Source: DAIOXA01 sp050949165 (GTDB lineage Bacteria; Bacillota; Proteinivoracia; UBA4975). From it: a stretch of DNA of 64,000 nt. The position numbers and the translations under genes were made by a program. Location: contig JBMNFF010000010.1 in the NCBI GenBank assembly GCA_050949165.1, positions 124,001 to 188,000 on the forward strand, in the 5' to 3' direction. Position 1 is the stretch's first letter, and each line of letters starts with the position of its first letter. The notes under the pieces are model-generated. The model did no database searches and was not told the DNA's origin. It saw nothing but the letters and a program-made list of their open reading frames with translations. Shown piece by piece: positions 17,754 to 26,019 of the stretch.

Positions 17754-19114
17754 AACCTGGCCGCCCACTGCCCCACCTTGCCACCCTTGGCCAGCGTAGC
17801 CACCACCAATGTCATGAGGGGGAAGAGGAAGCAGAGAAAAGCATAGGGAATGTACTTAAAGGCTGATATCCCCGTGGCCAAACTGACCACCAGGGAGTTG
17901 ACATTCCAGGGGAACAATGGCGCCACGATGGTGCCGGTATCAGAGATGGTCCGGGCCAGAATGGCGCCGTCCACACCCATTTCCCTGTACTTGTCCTTGA
18001 AGGCCCGCCCTTGCAGGACGGCGCCCGCCGACTGATCGCAGGTCAGGGCGGTGAGGATAATGCTGACCAGTCCGGTTTTGGCGATGAGCTCTCCCCTGTC
18101 CGCCACAGAGGCCAAGGGCTTCTGGAGGAGGGGGTACAGCGCCCCGGACTTTTCCAGCACTCCGCTTAAGGCGATGACGGCAATGACGGCGAGGACCAAT
18201 TCCCCCATTCCCATAATGCCGCCGCTGACCAGGATGGAGTTGAGTTCCGCCGAAGCGCTGGCCGCCCGATACCCTCGGAAGATATAGGTGAGGGCGGCGC
18301 CAACACCGGCCCCTTGGACCGCCACGGTGAGGACAGCTCCTCCTGCCACACCCAGCACCACCGTGGACAGGGTCTTGACCCCCAGGAGGGGGAGGATGAT
18401 TACCCCCAGGGGAATCAGGAGCAGCCACGGCGAGAGGGTAAAGGCATCCCGGATAGCCTCCTGGTACTGAAAAATCAGGTGACCGTCCCCGGGTGGAAAG
18501 CCGGCGCCCAGAAAATAATAGGCTGTGCCCGTCAGCAAGAGGACGGGAAACAGGGTCCTGGCCATGGACTTGAGGAGCGCGGGATAGCTGGTCTCCGTCA
18601 TGGCCATGGTCAGGTTGAGGACGCCGGAGATGGGCGATAACTTATCCGCCAAAAAGGCTCCCGACACCAGGGCCCCCATCAGCATTTCCGGAGGTAACCC
18701 GAAGCCCCTGCCGATTCCCAGCATGGCGATGCCCAGGGTGCTGATGGTGCCCACCGATGTGCCCATAAAAATTGACATCCCGCCGGTAATCGCGAAGGCC
18801 ATGAGCAAAAAAGAAGTCCCCGACAGGAATTCAAAACCGTAATATATTATCGCCGGGACTATGCCCGATGCCATCCACATGGAGATATTGGCCCCCATCA
18901 GGAGGAGGAAAAGGCAGAGGGCCCGACACTGGTAAACGCCGTCCCAGGCGTATTTTAACAATACCCTGATGCCGCCTCCCTCCCGGGAGAGGAGGGCGAT
19001 GCTTAAGGTCAGGCTAGCCACGAAGGGGATAAAGAGGGGGATTCCCCGGATGGTGCAGAAAATGACTGTAGCCAGGGTGAAGGCAGCAATGAGATAAGTG
19101 CAGTATCTTTTCAT
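17735..19114 (-). CDS. nhaC: NhaC-family Na+/H+ (or amino/organic acid) antiporter
   Basis: 459 residues, about twelve membrane segments. Contains family blocks GTSVGTISTLGIAMLGIGRG, FLADKLSPISGVLNLTM and LTCDQSAGAVLQGRAFK. Relatives exchange Na+ for H+, malate for lactate, or move methionine, lysine or tyrosine, so the substrate is open. ATG 19114 follows GGAGGTACC. A 200-base leader with an intrinsic terminator precedes it (see 19198-19310). Confidence 0.92.
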   Translation of the reverse strand: MKRYCTYLIAAFTLATVIFCTIRGIPLFIPFVASLTLSIALLSREGGGIRVLLKYAWDGVYQCRALCLFLLLMGANISMWMASGIVPAIIYYGFEFLSGTSFLLMAFAITGGMSIFMGTSVGTISTLGIAMLGIGRGFGLPPEMLMGALVSGAFLADKLSPISGVLNLTMAMTETSYPALLKSMARTLFPVLLLTGTAYYFLGAGFPPGDGHLIFQYQEAIRDAFTLSPWLLLIPLGVIILPLLGVKTLSTVVLGVAGGAVLTVAVQGAGVGAALTYIFRGYRAASASAELNSILVSGGIMGMGELVLAVIAVIALSGVLEKSGALYPLLQKPLASVADRGELIAKTGLVSIILTALTCDQSAGAVLQGRAFKDKYREMGVDGAILARTISDTGTIVAPLFPWNVNSLVVSLATGISAFKYIPYAFLCFLFPLMTLVVATLAKGGKVGQWAARLKIERG

Positions 19115-19197
19115 GGTACCTCCAGTGATAGTTATGTATTTTGGTCACAGTACCCAGCTCAATCTTACTCCTCTGGGGCAGAAAAGCAAGAGAAAAA

Positions 19198-19310
19198 CCA
19201 AAAAACGGCAGAGCACTGGCTCTGCCGTTTCCGGGAAGGCCGACCTTCCCTGCCACGGGGACCTAAGCGGTCCACCTCCGTGGTGTACTCATCTACACCA
19301 CCTCCTCCCA
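19198..19310 (-). promoter_or_regulatory. structured leader RNA with terminator upstream of nhaC (candidate riboswitch)
   Basis: Read 5'-3' on the minus strand from a likely start near 19310: hairpin A (19280-19301, GTGGTGTA/TACACCAC), hairpin B (19253-19283, CCACG..GGACC/GGTCC..CGTGG, sharing GTGG with A), hairpin C (19233-19250, GGGAAGG/CCTTCCC) and a terminator (19205-19228, ACGGCAGAGC/GCTCTGCCGT) with T6. The nhaC start is a further 90 bases on. A terminator inside a leader means attenuation. I do not find T-box, SAM or lysine riboswitch consensus. Known Na+ and Li+ riboswitch classes control antiporters and are the first to test. Confidence 0.7.
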
Positions 19311-19316
19311 TTAGGG

Positions 19317-19346
19317 ATAGTATTAGTATATCGGCCCATGGGGCAA
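19317..19346 (-). promoter_or_regulatory. candidate nhaC promoter
   Basis: TTGCCC (19346-19341), 18-base spacer, TACTAT (19322-19317); an overlapping TATACT is at 19330-19325. Confidence 0.45.
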
Positions 19347-19448
19347 GCCTCCAGAGGGAGAATGGCTTTAGTTATTGTATCCCCCTTGCATTTCCCGCCG
19401 GGCTATGCAATAATAATACCCACTAGGGGTATAATGGAGGTGTCGTGC

Positions 19449-19625
19449 ATGCCCATCTATGAATTCATCTGCCAACGCTGCGGCAATAAGTTCTCGCTGC
19501 TCCTGAGCATGGCGAAAAAAGCGGAGGCCGCCTGCCCCTCCTGTCGGTCCAAAGAATTAAAGGAGGACTACAGCGGCTACGGCGCAGCCACCATCAAGAA
19601 ATCTGCCGCCGGCAAATTCACCTGA
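19449..19625 (+). CDS. FmdB-family zinc-ribbon protein
   Basis: 58 residues beginning MPIYEFICQRCGNKFSLLLS with a second CPSC pair, the FmdB putative regulatory zinc ribbon. GGAGGTGTCGTGC places ATG 19449; upstream in-frame sequence belongs to the nhaC leader on the other strand. A short hairpin (19637-19653, GACAGCC/GGCTGTC) follows but has no T-run. Confidence 0.88.
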   Translation: MPIYEFICQRCGNKFSLLLSMAKKAEAACPSCRSKELKEDYSGYGAATIKKSAAGKFT

Positions 19626-19655
19626 GGCGGCTGCTAGACAGCCGGTGGCTGTCCC

Positions 19656-19685
19656 TTGACATCCTGTTCCTTCCCATGGTAATCT
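19656..19685 (+). promoter_or_regulatory. proS promoter
   Basis: TTGACA (19656-19661), 18-base spacer, TAATCT (19680-19685). Transcript starts near 19692, just before the T-box stem I. Confidence 0.75.
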
Positions 19686-19691
19686 ACTGGC

Positions 19692-19916
19692 AATAGCATG
19701 AGGTAATGACGGGGCCACGGTTATCCCGGGCGGCTCAGAGAGAAAGCGGCTGGTGCGAGCTTTCCTGTCCCAGTTAACCACCCACCCCCGAACCGCCGAT
19801 GACGAATCGGCCGGGTCAGCCCGTTACAGCCCCAATGAGGTCCCCTCCTGGGGATAAATTAAGGTGGTACCGCGAAGCAGCCCTTCGTCCTTATGGACTG
19901 GGCTGCTCTTTATTTT
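19692..19916 (+). promoter_or_regulatory. T-box leader of proS
   Basis: Contains stem I landmarks (CAGAGAG and GGCTGGTGCGAGC), a stem III hairpin (GCCGAT/ATCGGC near 19793-19812), the T-box sequence AAGGTGGTACCGCG at 19861-19874 and a terminator GCAGCCC..GGGCTGC-TCTTTATTTT at 19877-19916. Pairing GGTT with AACC (19776-19779) and CGGGG with CCCCG leaves an internal loop that holds CCC (19781-19783) or CCA (19782-19784), both proline codons, as the likely specifier. Uncharged tRNA-Pro would turn on proS. Confidence 0.93.
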
Positions 19917-19929
19917 AAGGAGGGATATC

Positions 19930-21399
19930 ATGACCAGAGAAGAAAAGGATTTTGTCAAAGAAATTACCAGCCGGGATGAAGACGCTTCCCAATGGTATGT
20001 CGACGTCATCCGCAAGGCGGAAATGGCAGATTACTCTCCCGTCCGGGGCTGCATGGTCATCCGCCCCTACGGCTATGCCATCTGGGAAGCGATGCAGGCC
20101 GGCCTGGACCGGCGTATCAAGGAAACGGGGCATCAGAACGCCTACTTCCCCATGTTCATTCCCGAAGGGCTTCTCAAGAAGGAGGCCGATCACGTAGAAG
20201 GCTTTGCCCCGGAGGTGGCCTGGGTCACCCATGGCGGCAACGAGGAGCTGACGGAACGCCTGGTGGTGCGCCCCACCTCGGAAGCCATCATCTGCTCCAT
20301 GTATTCCAAGTGGATTCAATCCTACCGGGACCTGCCGGTGCTGATTAACCAGTGGGCCAATGTGGTGCGCTGGGAAAAGGTCACCCGCCCCTTCCTGCGC
20401 ACCACCGAATTCCTCTGGCAGGAAGGGCATACCGCCCATCGCACCAATGAGGAAGCCCAGGAAGAAGTCATGCGCATGCTGGAGGTGTACCGGGATTTTG
20501 TCGAGAACGACATGGCGATTCCGGTGGTCCCCGGCCGCAAGAGCGAGCGGGAGAAGTTCGCCGGGGCCCATTCCACCTACAGCATCGAAGCCCTGATGCA
20601 GGACGGCAAGGCCCTTCAGGCCGGGACCTCCCATAACCTGGCCCAGCACTTTGCCAAGGTCTTCGACATCACCTACCTGGACGAGGACAGCCAGCTGAAG
20701 TACGTGCATCAGACCTCCTGGGGCGTCTCTACCCGCCTGGTGGGGGCCCTGATCATGGTCCACGGCGACAACCGCGGCCTCAAGCTCCCGCCCAAAATCG
20801 CCCCCATCCAGGTGGTCATCGTGCCCATCGCCCCCAAGAAGGCCCGGGAGATGGTGCTGGACAAGGCCGCCGAGCTCAAGGCCATGTTGCATAAGGCGGG
20901 AATCCGGGTGCACCTGGATGCCCGGGAAGAATATTCTCCCGGTTATAAGTACAACGACTGGGAGATGCGGGGCGTGCCCCTGCGCCTGGAGATCGGGCCC
21001 CGGGACATCGAGAGCAACCAGGTGGTCCTGGTGAGGCGAGACTCCGGCGAAAAGCTCTTTGTCGGCCTGGACCAGCTCCAGGACACTTTGCCCAAACTGC
21101 TTGCCACCATTCAAGGGGATATGCTGGCAGCGGCCCGGAAGTTCCTGGAGGACAACAGTCATTCCGCCGCCACCATGGAGGAGATGGAGCAAATCATCAC
21201 CGAGAAGCGGGGCTTTGTCTACGCCTGGTGGTGCGGCGACGAGGCCTGCGAGTTAGAGGCCAAGGAGCGCATGGCCGCCACCATCCGCAACATCCCCCTG
21301 GACCAAGAGGCAGCAAAAGAAAAGGCCCCCCAGGAGGCCAAGTGCGTGCACTGCGGCAAAACTGCCAAGGAAGTGGCCATATTCGCCAGAGCTTATTGA
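19930..21399 (+). CDS. proS: prolyl-tRNA synthetase, archaeal/eukaryotic-type (ProS type 3)
   Basis: 489 residues, class II synthetase without the large editing insertion of the usual bacterial ProRS. Class II motif regions TSEAIICSMYSKWIQ, RTTEFLWQEGHTAH and the anticodon-binding domain (VVIVPIAPKKAREMV) are present, with a Cys-containing C-terminal zinc region (WWCGDEACE, CVHCGK) and the family C-terminus ending in Tyr. ATG 19930 follows AGGAGGG. Regulated by the T-box just upstream. Confidence 0.96.
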   Translation: MTREEKDFVKEITSRDEDASQWYVDVIRKAEMADYSPVRGCMVIRPYGYAIWEAMQAGLDRRIKETGHQNAYFPMFIPEGLLKKEADHVEGFAPEVAWVTHGGNEELTERLVVRPTSEAIICSMYSKWIQSYRDLPVLINQWANVVRWEKVTRPFLRTTEFLWQEGHTAHRTNEEAQEEVMRMLEVYRDFVENDMAIPVVPGRKSEREKFAGAHSTYSIEALMQDGKALQAGTSHNLAQHFAKVFDITYLDEDSQLKYVHQTSWGVSTRLVGALIMVHGDNRGLKLPPKIAPIQVVIVPIAPKKAREMVLDKAAELKAMLHKAGIRVHLDAREEYSPGYKYNDWEMRGVPLRLEIGPRDIESNQVVLVRRDSGEKLFVGLDQLQDTLPKLLATIQGDMLAAARKFLEDNSHSAATMEEMEQIITEKRGFVYAWWCGDEACELEAKERMAATIRNIPLDQEAAKEKAPQEAKCVHCGKTAKEVAIFARAY

Positions 21400-21416
21400 G
21401 GACAAAAAAAAGCAAG

Positions 21417-21448
21417 CGGGGACTGTCGGCAAGACAGTCCCCTTTGTT
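21417..21448 (+). terminator. intrinsic terminator of proS
   Basis: GGGGACTGTC-GGCAA-GACAGTCCCC-TTTGTT. Confidence 0.85.
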
Positions 21449-21533
21449 AATGCATTTTCTGACAAGAATTAACAGGACTTTTCCATGGAAGAGACGAATA
21501 TAGGCAGGTCAGTAATTAGAGGAGGCGGTAACA

Positions 21534-22403
21534 GTGAAGAAGCCCATAGCACTGGTACTGGGTGGCGGCGGAGGCAAAGGCGCCTATCAGATTGGAGTTT
21601 GGCAAGCCTTGAGAGAGTATGGCGTGGACAAGATGATCGGCGGGGTGGCCGGGACTTCGGTGGGAGCCCTGAACGCCGCTTTATTCGCTCAGAACGATTA
21701 TGAGGCAGCCGCAAGAGCCTGGGAATCGGTGAATAATGACAAGATCCTCCATCTGGATAAATCCCGCCATTTCCAGGCCCTTAAACAGTTTAATCTGGGC
21801 AGGATCTTTTTCGACGGCATCTTTTCCAATGATGGCCTGCGGGAGTTAATGGAAACCTATCTGGATTTGGAAAAGGTCAGCCGTTCTCCCATCCCGGCCT
21901 TTGCCACTTGCTGTCCCGTCCCCAAGTTCAGCTTTCGCAATCTGAAGCTGCCGGACCCCGTCTATTTCCGCATCGATGGACTGGCGCCGGCGGAAATTGC
22001 CCCGGTGCTCCTGGCCTCCTCGGCAATTCCCTTTGTCTTCGATGCCATTCAAATCGGTGAAAAGACCTATGTGGACGGTGGACTGGTGGACAACGTGCCC
22101 ATCCGCCCCCTCTATGACCTGGGTTTCCGCCGCTTTATCGTCATCAACCTGGACATGTACCAGCGCCTGCCCCGGGAAAAATACCGGGACGCCGATATAA
22201 TAGAGATCATGCCGGATTACTCCCGCACCGAAAACATCACCGATGTCCTGGACTTTTCTCCCGCAGAAATCCAGGCCCATATTCAGGAGGGCTATGGGGA
22301 TGCCATGCAGACCCTCTCCTCCCGGTTTAAACTGCCCGCAAGGATAAGCCTGCCCAAGCTCTTGAAAAAGCTGGTGCCGACGAGGAAACTTGCCGGCGAA
22401 TGA
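21534..22403 (+). CDS. patatin-like phospholipase
   Basis: 289 residues. Oxyanion motif GGGGGKGAYQIG near residue 11, nucleophile in GTSVGALNAA and catalytic Asp in VDGGLVDNVP: the Ser-Asp dyad of patatin lipid acyl hydrolases is complete. No signal peptide, so it acts inside the cell or at the inner membrane face. GTG start at 21534 after GAGGCGG. Single-gene unit with its own terminator. Confidence 0.92.
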   Translation: MKKPIALVLGGGGGKGAYQIGVWQALREYGVDKMIGGVAGTSVGALNAALFAQNDYEAAARAWESVNNDKILHLDKSRHFQALKQFNLGRIFFDGIFSNDGLRELMETYLDLEKVSRSPIPAFATCCPVPKFSFRNLKLPDPVYFRIDGLAPAEIAPVLLASSAIPFVFDAIQIGEKTYVDGGLVDNVPIRPLYDLGFRRFIVINLDMYQRLPREKYRDADIIEIMPDYSRTENITDVLDFSPAEIQAHIQEGYGDAMQTLSSRFKLPARISLPKLLKKLVPTRKLAGE

Positions 22404-22419
22404 GAAGTCCCCCCGGTGT

Positions 22420-23172
22420 TCAATCCTGACTGATTCTACCTGAGCAGAGATTTGAATCTCTGCTTTTCTGCATCCTGCCCGCCGTCTTAGCTACTCCTCC
22501 CAGCATGGACAGGACAATTCCGGCGGAGGTGCCGGCGGCAATACTTTCAAACTCTTGGTAGGTCAGATCGGCTTGGGAATCGGCCCGGTCGGATATTGCC
22601 CTGATTATCACAAAGGGGATGCCGTTGAGGTAGGCCACATGGCCGATTGCCGCCCCCTCCATCTCCACACAGCAGGCTTGGTAAGAGTCGCGAATCCTCA
22701 TCTTTTCGGCATCGTCATTTACGAAGGACTCGCCGCTGACTATCCTGCCGGCGACGCACTTGCCGGGGAGGTTTAAACTGGTGCAGGCTTTCCGGGCCAG
22801 GGCGATGAGCTCCGGATCCCCGGCAAAAAAGGGTTGGTGGGGAAAGAGCCTGCTCATCCGGGCAGGGCGCACATCGTGGTAGGTGACGTCAGAGGATATC
22901 ACGATGTCCAGGGGTTTGAGGCTGTCGCAAATCGCACCGGCAATGCCGGTGTTGATAATGGCGGTAACGGCGAATTTGTCGATCATGGCCTGGGTGCATG
23001 CGGCGGCATTCACCTTCCCCACCCCGCACACCGAGAGCACCACCTCGGCGGCGCCGATGGTGCCCTCAGTAAAAGAGAACATGGCATGGCTCTCTGCACG
23101 CCTGCCCCTCATCCCTTCCTCGATTAGCCGGAGCTCCAGCTCCATGGCGGCGATAATACCTATCCGCTCCAT
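22420..23172 (-). CDS. mtnN: 5'-methylthioadenosine/S-adenosylhomocysteine nucleosidase
   Basis: 250 residues. Family blocks MERIGIIAAMELELRLIEEG, NTGIAGAI, SGESFVND, CVEMEGAAIGHVA and ISDRAD (catalytic Asp) are all present. Removes adenine from MTA and SAH in methionine salvage. ATG 23172 follows GGAGGGGAAGG. The last ~15 codons run through the terminator stem of the convergent patatin gene, so the protein is slightly longer than usual (about 230). Lies 60 bases downstream of glnS. Confidence 0.95.
   Translation of the reverse strand: MERIGIIAAMELELRLIEEGMRGRRAESHAMFSFTEGTIGAAEVVLSVCGVGKVNAAACTQAMIDKFAVTAIINTGIAGAICDSLKPLDIVISSDVTYHDVRPARMSRLFPHQPFFAGDPELIALARKACTSLNLPGKCVAGRIVSGESFVNDDAEKMRIRDSYQACCVEMEGAAIGHVAYLNGIPFVIIRAISDRADSQADLTYQEFESIAAGTSAGIVLSMLGGVAKTAGRMQKSRDSNLCSGRISQD
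22443..22468 (+). terminator. intrinsic terminator of the patatin gene
   Basis: AGCAGAGATT-TG-AATCTCTGCT-TTTCTG; lies within the 3' end of mtnN on the other strand. Confidence 0.7.
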
Positions 23173-23200
23173 CCCTTCCCCTCCCGTACTGTCTGTCAGA

Positions 23201-23230
23201 AGACCTGCACCAGCTAGTGCAGGTCTTTTC
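23201..23230. terminator. hairpin between glnS and mtnN
   Basis: GACCTGCAC-CAGCTA-GTGCAGGTC, with TCTTCT on the minus side. Probably ends or attenuates glnS transcription before mtnN. Confidence 0.6.
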
Positions 23231-23231
23231 A

Positions 23232-24926
23232 CTACTTATTGATTTTGGCCCAGCTGTCCCGGAGGCCGACAATCCTGTTGAAGACCAGGTTCTCCTTGCT
23301 GGAATCCTGGGGATCCATGTAGAAGTAGCCTTTGCGCAAAAACTGGAAGCGAGTGTCTGGATCCCATTCCGCCACCGCCGGCTCCACAATGCAGTCCTCG
23401 AGGACTACCAGGGAGTTGGGATTGATATTGGCGGTAAAGTCCTCTCCCTCCTCTTCGGGGTCCTCCTTGAGGAAGAGGTTGTCGTAGAGGCGGACGGTGG
23501 CAGGCAGTCCGTGCTGGGCAGATACCCAGTGGATTACGCCCTTGACCTTTTTGCCGCTGCGGTCTTCACCGCTCCTGGATTGGGGGTCGTAGGTGCAGCG
23601 CAGTTCCACCACCTTGCCGGCGGCATCCTTGATGACCTCCTGGCACTGGATGATGTAGGCCCCCTTGAGGCGGACCTCCCGGCCCGGGGCCAGGCGGTGG
23701 AATTTCCTGGGCGGATCCTCCATGAAGTCTTCCTGCTCGATATAGATTTCCCGGGCAAAGGGAGCCTTGTGGGTCCCCGCCTCCTCCTGGCCGGGAAGGT
23801 TTTCCAAATCCAGCCATTCCACATGGTCCTCGGGCCAGTTGGTGATGACCACCTTCAGGGGCTCCAGGACCGCCATAACCCGCTGGGCGGTATGGTTCAG
23901 GTCCTCCCGAATGCAGTGTTCCAGGAGACTCAGGTCCACCGTGCTGTCGGCACGGGCCACGCCGATGCGATCGCAGAAATCCCTGATAGCCTCGGGGGTG
24001 ACGCCCCGGCGCCTAAAGGCGGCGACGGTGGGCATCCTGGGATCGTCCCAGCCCTGGACATATCCCTCCTCCACCAGGCGGCGCAGCTTGCGCTTGCCCA
24101 GAATGGTATAGGTGAGGTTGAGGCGGGCAAATTCATACTGCCGGGACCTGGCCTTGACCACCTCGGGATAGAGCTCCAGGGCATTTTCCACCACCCAGTC
24201 ATACAGAGGGCGATTGTCGGTGAACTCGATGGAGCAGAGGGAATGGGTGATGCCTTCAATGGCATCGGAAAAGGGATGGTCAAAGTCGTACATGGGATAG
24301 ATGCACCACTTGTCCCCGGTGCGATGATGATGGGCATGGAGGATTCGGTAGATCACCGGGTCCCGCAGGTTCAGGTTGCCCGAGGCCATGTCGATCTTTG
24401 CCCGGAGCACCCTGGTCCCGTCGGGGAACTCGCCCTTCTTCATGCGCTCAAAGAGGTCCAGGTTCTCCTCCACACTGCGCCGGCGATAGGGGCTCTCCCG
24501 GCCGGGTTCGGTGAGGGTGCCCCGATACTCCCGAATCTCCTCGGGGCTGAGATCGCAGACATAGGCCCGGCCTGCCTTGATGAGGCGGCGGGCAAATTCG
24601 TACTTGATATCAAAATAGTCCGAGGCAAAGAAAAGGCGGTCCTCCCAGTCGGCCCCCAACCATTTGATATCCTCGACGATGGAATCGACAAATTCCTGCT
24701 CTTCTTTAATGGGGTTGGTATCGTCAAAGCGCAGGTTGAACTTGCCCTGATAATCCCGGGCAATGGAGTAGTTGAGCAGGATTGCCTTGGCATGGCCGAT
24801 GTGCAAGTAGCCGCTGGGCTCCGGCGGAAACCGGGTGTGGACGCGGCCGTCGTTCTTGCCTTCTTCCAGATCTTTATTGATAATGGTCAGGATAAAATTG
24901 CTCTTCTCGTCTTTGCTCTCAAACAC
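23232..24926 (-). CDS. glnS: glutaminyl-tRNA synthetase
   Basis: 564 residues, class I. HIGH motif in PSGYLHIGHAKAI, and the GlnRS-specific CSIEFTDNRPLYDWVVEN separates it from glutamyl-tRNA synthetase. The KMSKS-type loop reads ILGKRKL instead of the usual VMSKRKL, so Met-Ser is replaced by Leu-Gly. C-terminal beta-barrel anticodon domains are complete. Many Bacillota lack GlnRS and use GatCAB instead, so this gene is notable. A 90-base copy of its 5' part lies at 26020-26109. Confidence 0.95.
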   Translation of the reverse strand: MFESKDEKSNFILTIINKDLEEGKNDGRVHTRFPPEPSGYLHIGHAKAILLNYSIARDYQGKFNLRFDDTNPIKEEQEFVDSIVEDIKWLGADWEDRLFFASDYFDIKYEFARRLIKAGRAYVCDLSPEEIREYRGTLTEPGRESPYRRRSVEENLDLFERMKKGEFPDGTRVLRAKIDMASGNLNLRDPVIYRILHAHHHRTGDKWCIYPMYDFDHPFSDAIEGITHSLCSIEFTDNRPLYDWVVENALELYPEVVKARSRQYEFARLNLTYTILGKRKLRRLVEEGYVQGWDDPRMPTVAAFRRRGVTPEAIRDFCDRIGVARADSTVDLSLLEHCIREDLNHTAQRVMAVLEPLKVVITNWPEDHVEWLDLENLPGQEEAGTHKAPFAREIYIEQEDFMEDPPRKFHRLAPGREVRLKGAYIIQCQEVIKDAAGKVVELRCTYDPQSRSGEDRSGKKVKGVIHWVSAQHGLPATVRLYDNLFLKEDPEEEGEDFTANINPNSLVVLEDCIVEPAVAEWDPDTRFQFLRKGYFYMDPQDSSKENLVFNRIVGLRDSWAKINK

Positions 24927-25081
24927 GGGAATCTCTCCTTTACTGATGTCGCCTTCCTTTATTTGTTTATTATACTAGACTTACCCACGGCTTGTAAAAT
25001 TCTGAGCCCGTTATGGACGGTAAGTTACTGTAGGCTTTTCTCAGGAACCTAGTTTGGTTCTAAACTGCGGTTGCCCTCATG

Positions 25082-25120
25082 AAGAGAGGGCGACAGCAGT
25101 TTTTACTGTCGCCCTCTTTG
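25082..25120. terminator. strong hairpin terminator
   Basis: GAGGGCGACAG-N9-CTGTCGCCCTC, 11-base arms. Lies downstream of the methyltransferase on the minus strand; T-tracts on both sides are weak (CTCTTT, CTCTCTTC). Confidence 0.6.
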
Positions 25121-25124
25121 CTGG

Positions 25125-25184
25125 TTACCTATTACGCTCATTTTCAGCTTTGAAAAAAGCCTCTAAAGTATCTTTTGCTGTCAC
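25125..25184 (-). pseudogene. 19-codon remnant with its own ribosome site
   Basis: GGGAGG followed by GTG and 19 codons (MTAKDTLEAFFKAENERNR), then TAA and the hairpin. The sequence resembles the first helix of SnoaL/NTF2-like proteins of 110-140 residues, so it is most likely the stump of a truncated gene downstream of the methyltransferase. It might instead be a real short peptide. Confidence 0.4.
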
Positions 25185-25211
25185 GGGGCCTCCCATATAC
25201 CGGTTTGTCTA

Positions 25212-25976
25212 TCATTTCTTTCTTGCCACGATATAAAATCTGTGGATGCTCCCCTCAATCGCGCCGGTCTTTTCAAGGATTTCCTGCGCCTTGTACAGTT
25301 GTTCAAGACAGCTTTCAACAGAAAAACCGGGGAACTCCCACTCAATGATCCTTGCAAACCAGACAAGAGCACCAACGTCAAAGAAACGGATTGGCCGTCG
25401 GGCTTCTCCGCTCTCCAGCACTTCAAAGCCGTGTTCAAGAAGTTCTGTTTTTCTCTCGACAAGGTATTGTTTGGGATAGGGTACTTCCGAGATATGGGGA
25501 AGAAGAAGCTGAACCAACTCCCGGTCGTTTTCAGCTCCTACCTGCGGGGTAAGGAACAATCCATTCGGCTTTAACACGCGCCGCAACTCTGCGGCGTCAT
25601 AGTCGCCGTGTCGGTTTGTGATAATATCAAAACTCCCATCGGAGAAAGGAAGTCTATCACATCCGCCCGCCGCCCTGAAATCAATCCCCAGCGGCAGCAA
25701 AACTTCTTTGCACAGTTTCACATTTGGCGGATAGCCTTCGATTGCCGCTGTGCTTTCGTTGGGGTGGTGGAGGGAAAGCAAAAACTCTCCGCCTCCGGTT
25801 TCCATATCCATCAGCTTCATGCTGTCTTTTCGATATTTCTGAATGACCTCTCGAAAGTCCCACGGTAAATCGTCTTCTGCCGTATATCTACCGTGAATAT
25901 GAGAAAAGTCCCATCCGTGGATATGGGCGATGTCCTCTTCCTTTTTCCAAATTTCCTTTAACTGTTCTGTGTTCAT
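25212..25976 (-). CDS. class I SAM-dependent methyltransferase
   Basis: 254 residues. SAM-binding motif I is LMDMETGGGEFLLSL, followed by acidic VEGYPP-like strand end (AAIEGYPPN) and motif FDIITNRHGDY. Related to Bacillota methyltransferases often found with resistance or accessory loci; substrate unknown. Codon use is clearly AT-richer than its neighbours, and it sits between glnS and a duplicated fragment of glnS, so recent acquisition is likely. ATG 25976 follows AAAGGAGCAGTATAA. Confidence 0.88.
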   Translation of the reverse strand: MNTEQLKEIWKKEEDIAHIHGWDFSHIHGRYTAEDDLPWDFREVIQKYRKDSMKLMDMETGGGEFLLSLHHPNESTAAIEGYPPNVKLCKEVLLPLGIDFRAAGGCDRLPFSDGSFDIITNRHGDYDAAELRRVLKPNGLFLTPQVGAENDRELVQLLLPHISEVPYPKQYLVERKTELLEHGFEVLESGEARRPIRFFDVGALVWFARIIEWEFPGFSVESCLEQLYKAQEILEKTGAIEGSIHRFYIVARKK

Positions 25977-26019
25977 TTATACTGCTCCTTTCAATAGATG
26001 TATGGTGTTCGTATTCCTA

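Noticed and set aside
19253..19290. T-box-like GGTGGACCGC in the nhaC leader
   Set aside because: Lacks the required TGGNACCGCG spacing, there is no stem I or specifier region upstream, and the sequence is part of a separate perfect hairpin.
19915..21192. 425-codon open frame antisense to proS
   Set aside because: Same reason: rich in Gly/His/Val as expected from reverse-complemented GC-biased codons, no domain.
23217..25052. 611-codon open frame antisense to glnS
   Set aside because: Shadow of glnS codon bias; no recognisable protein motif, while glnS is intact on the other strand.
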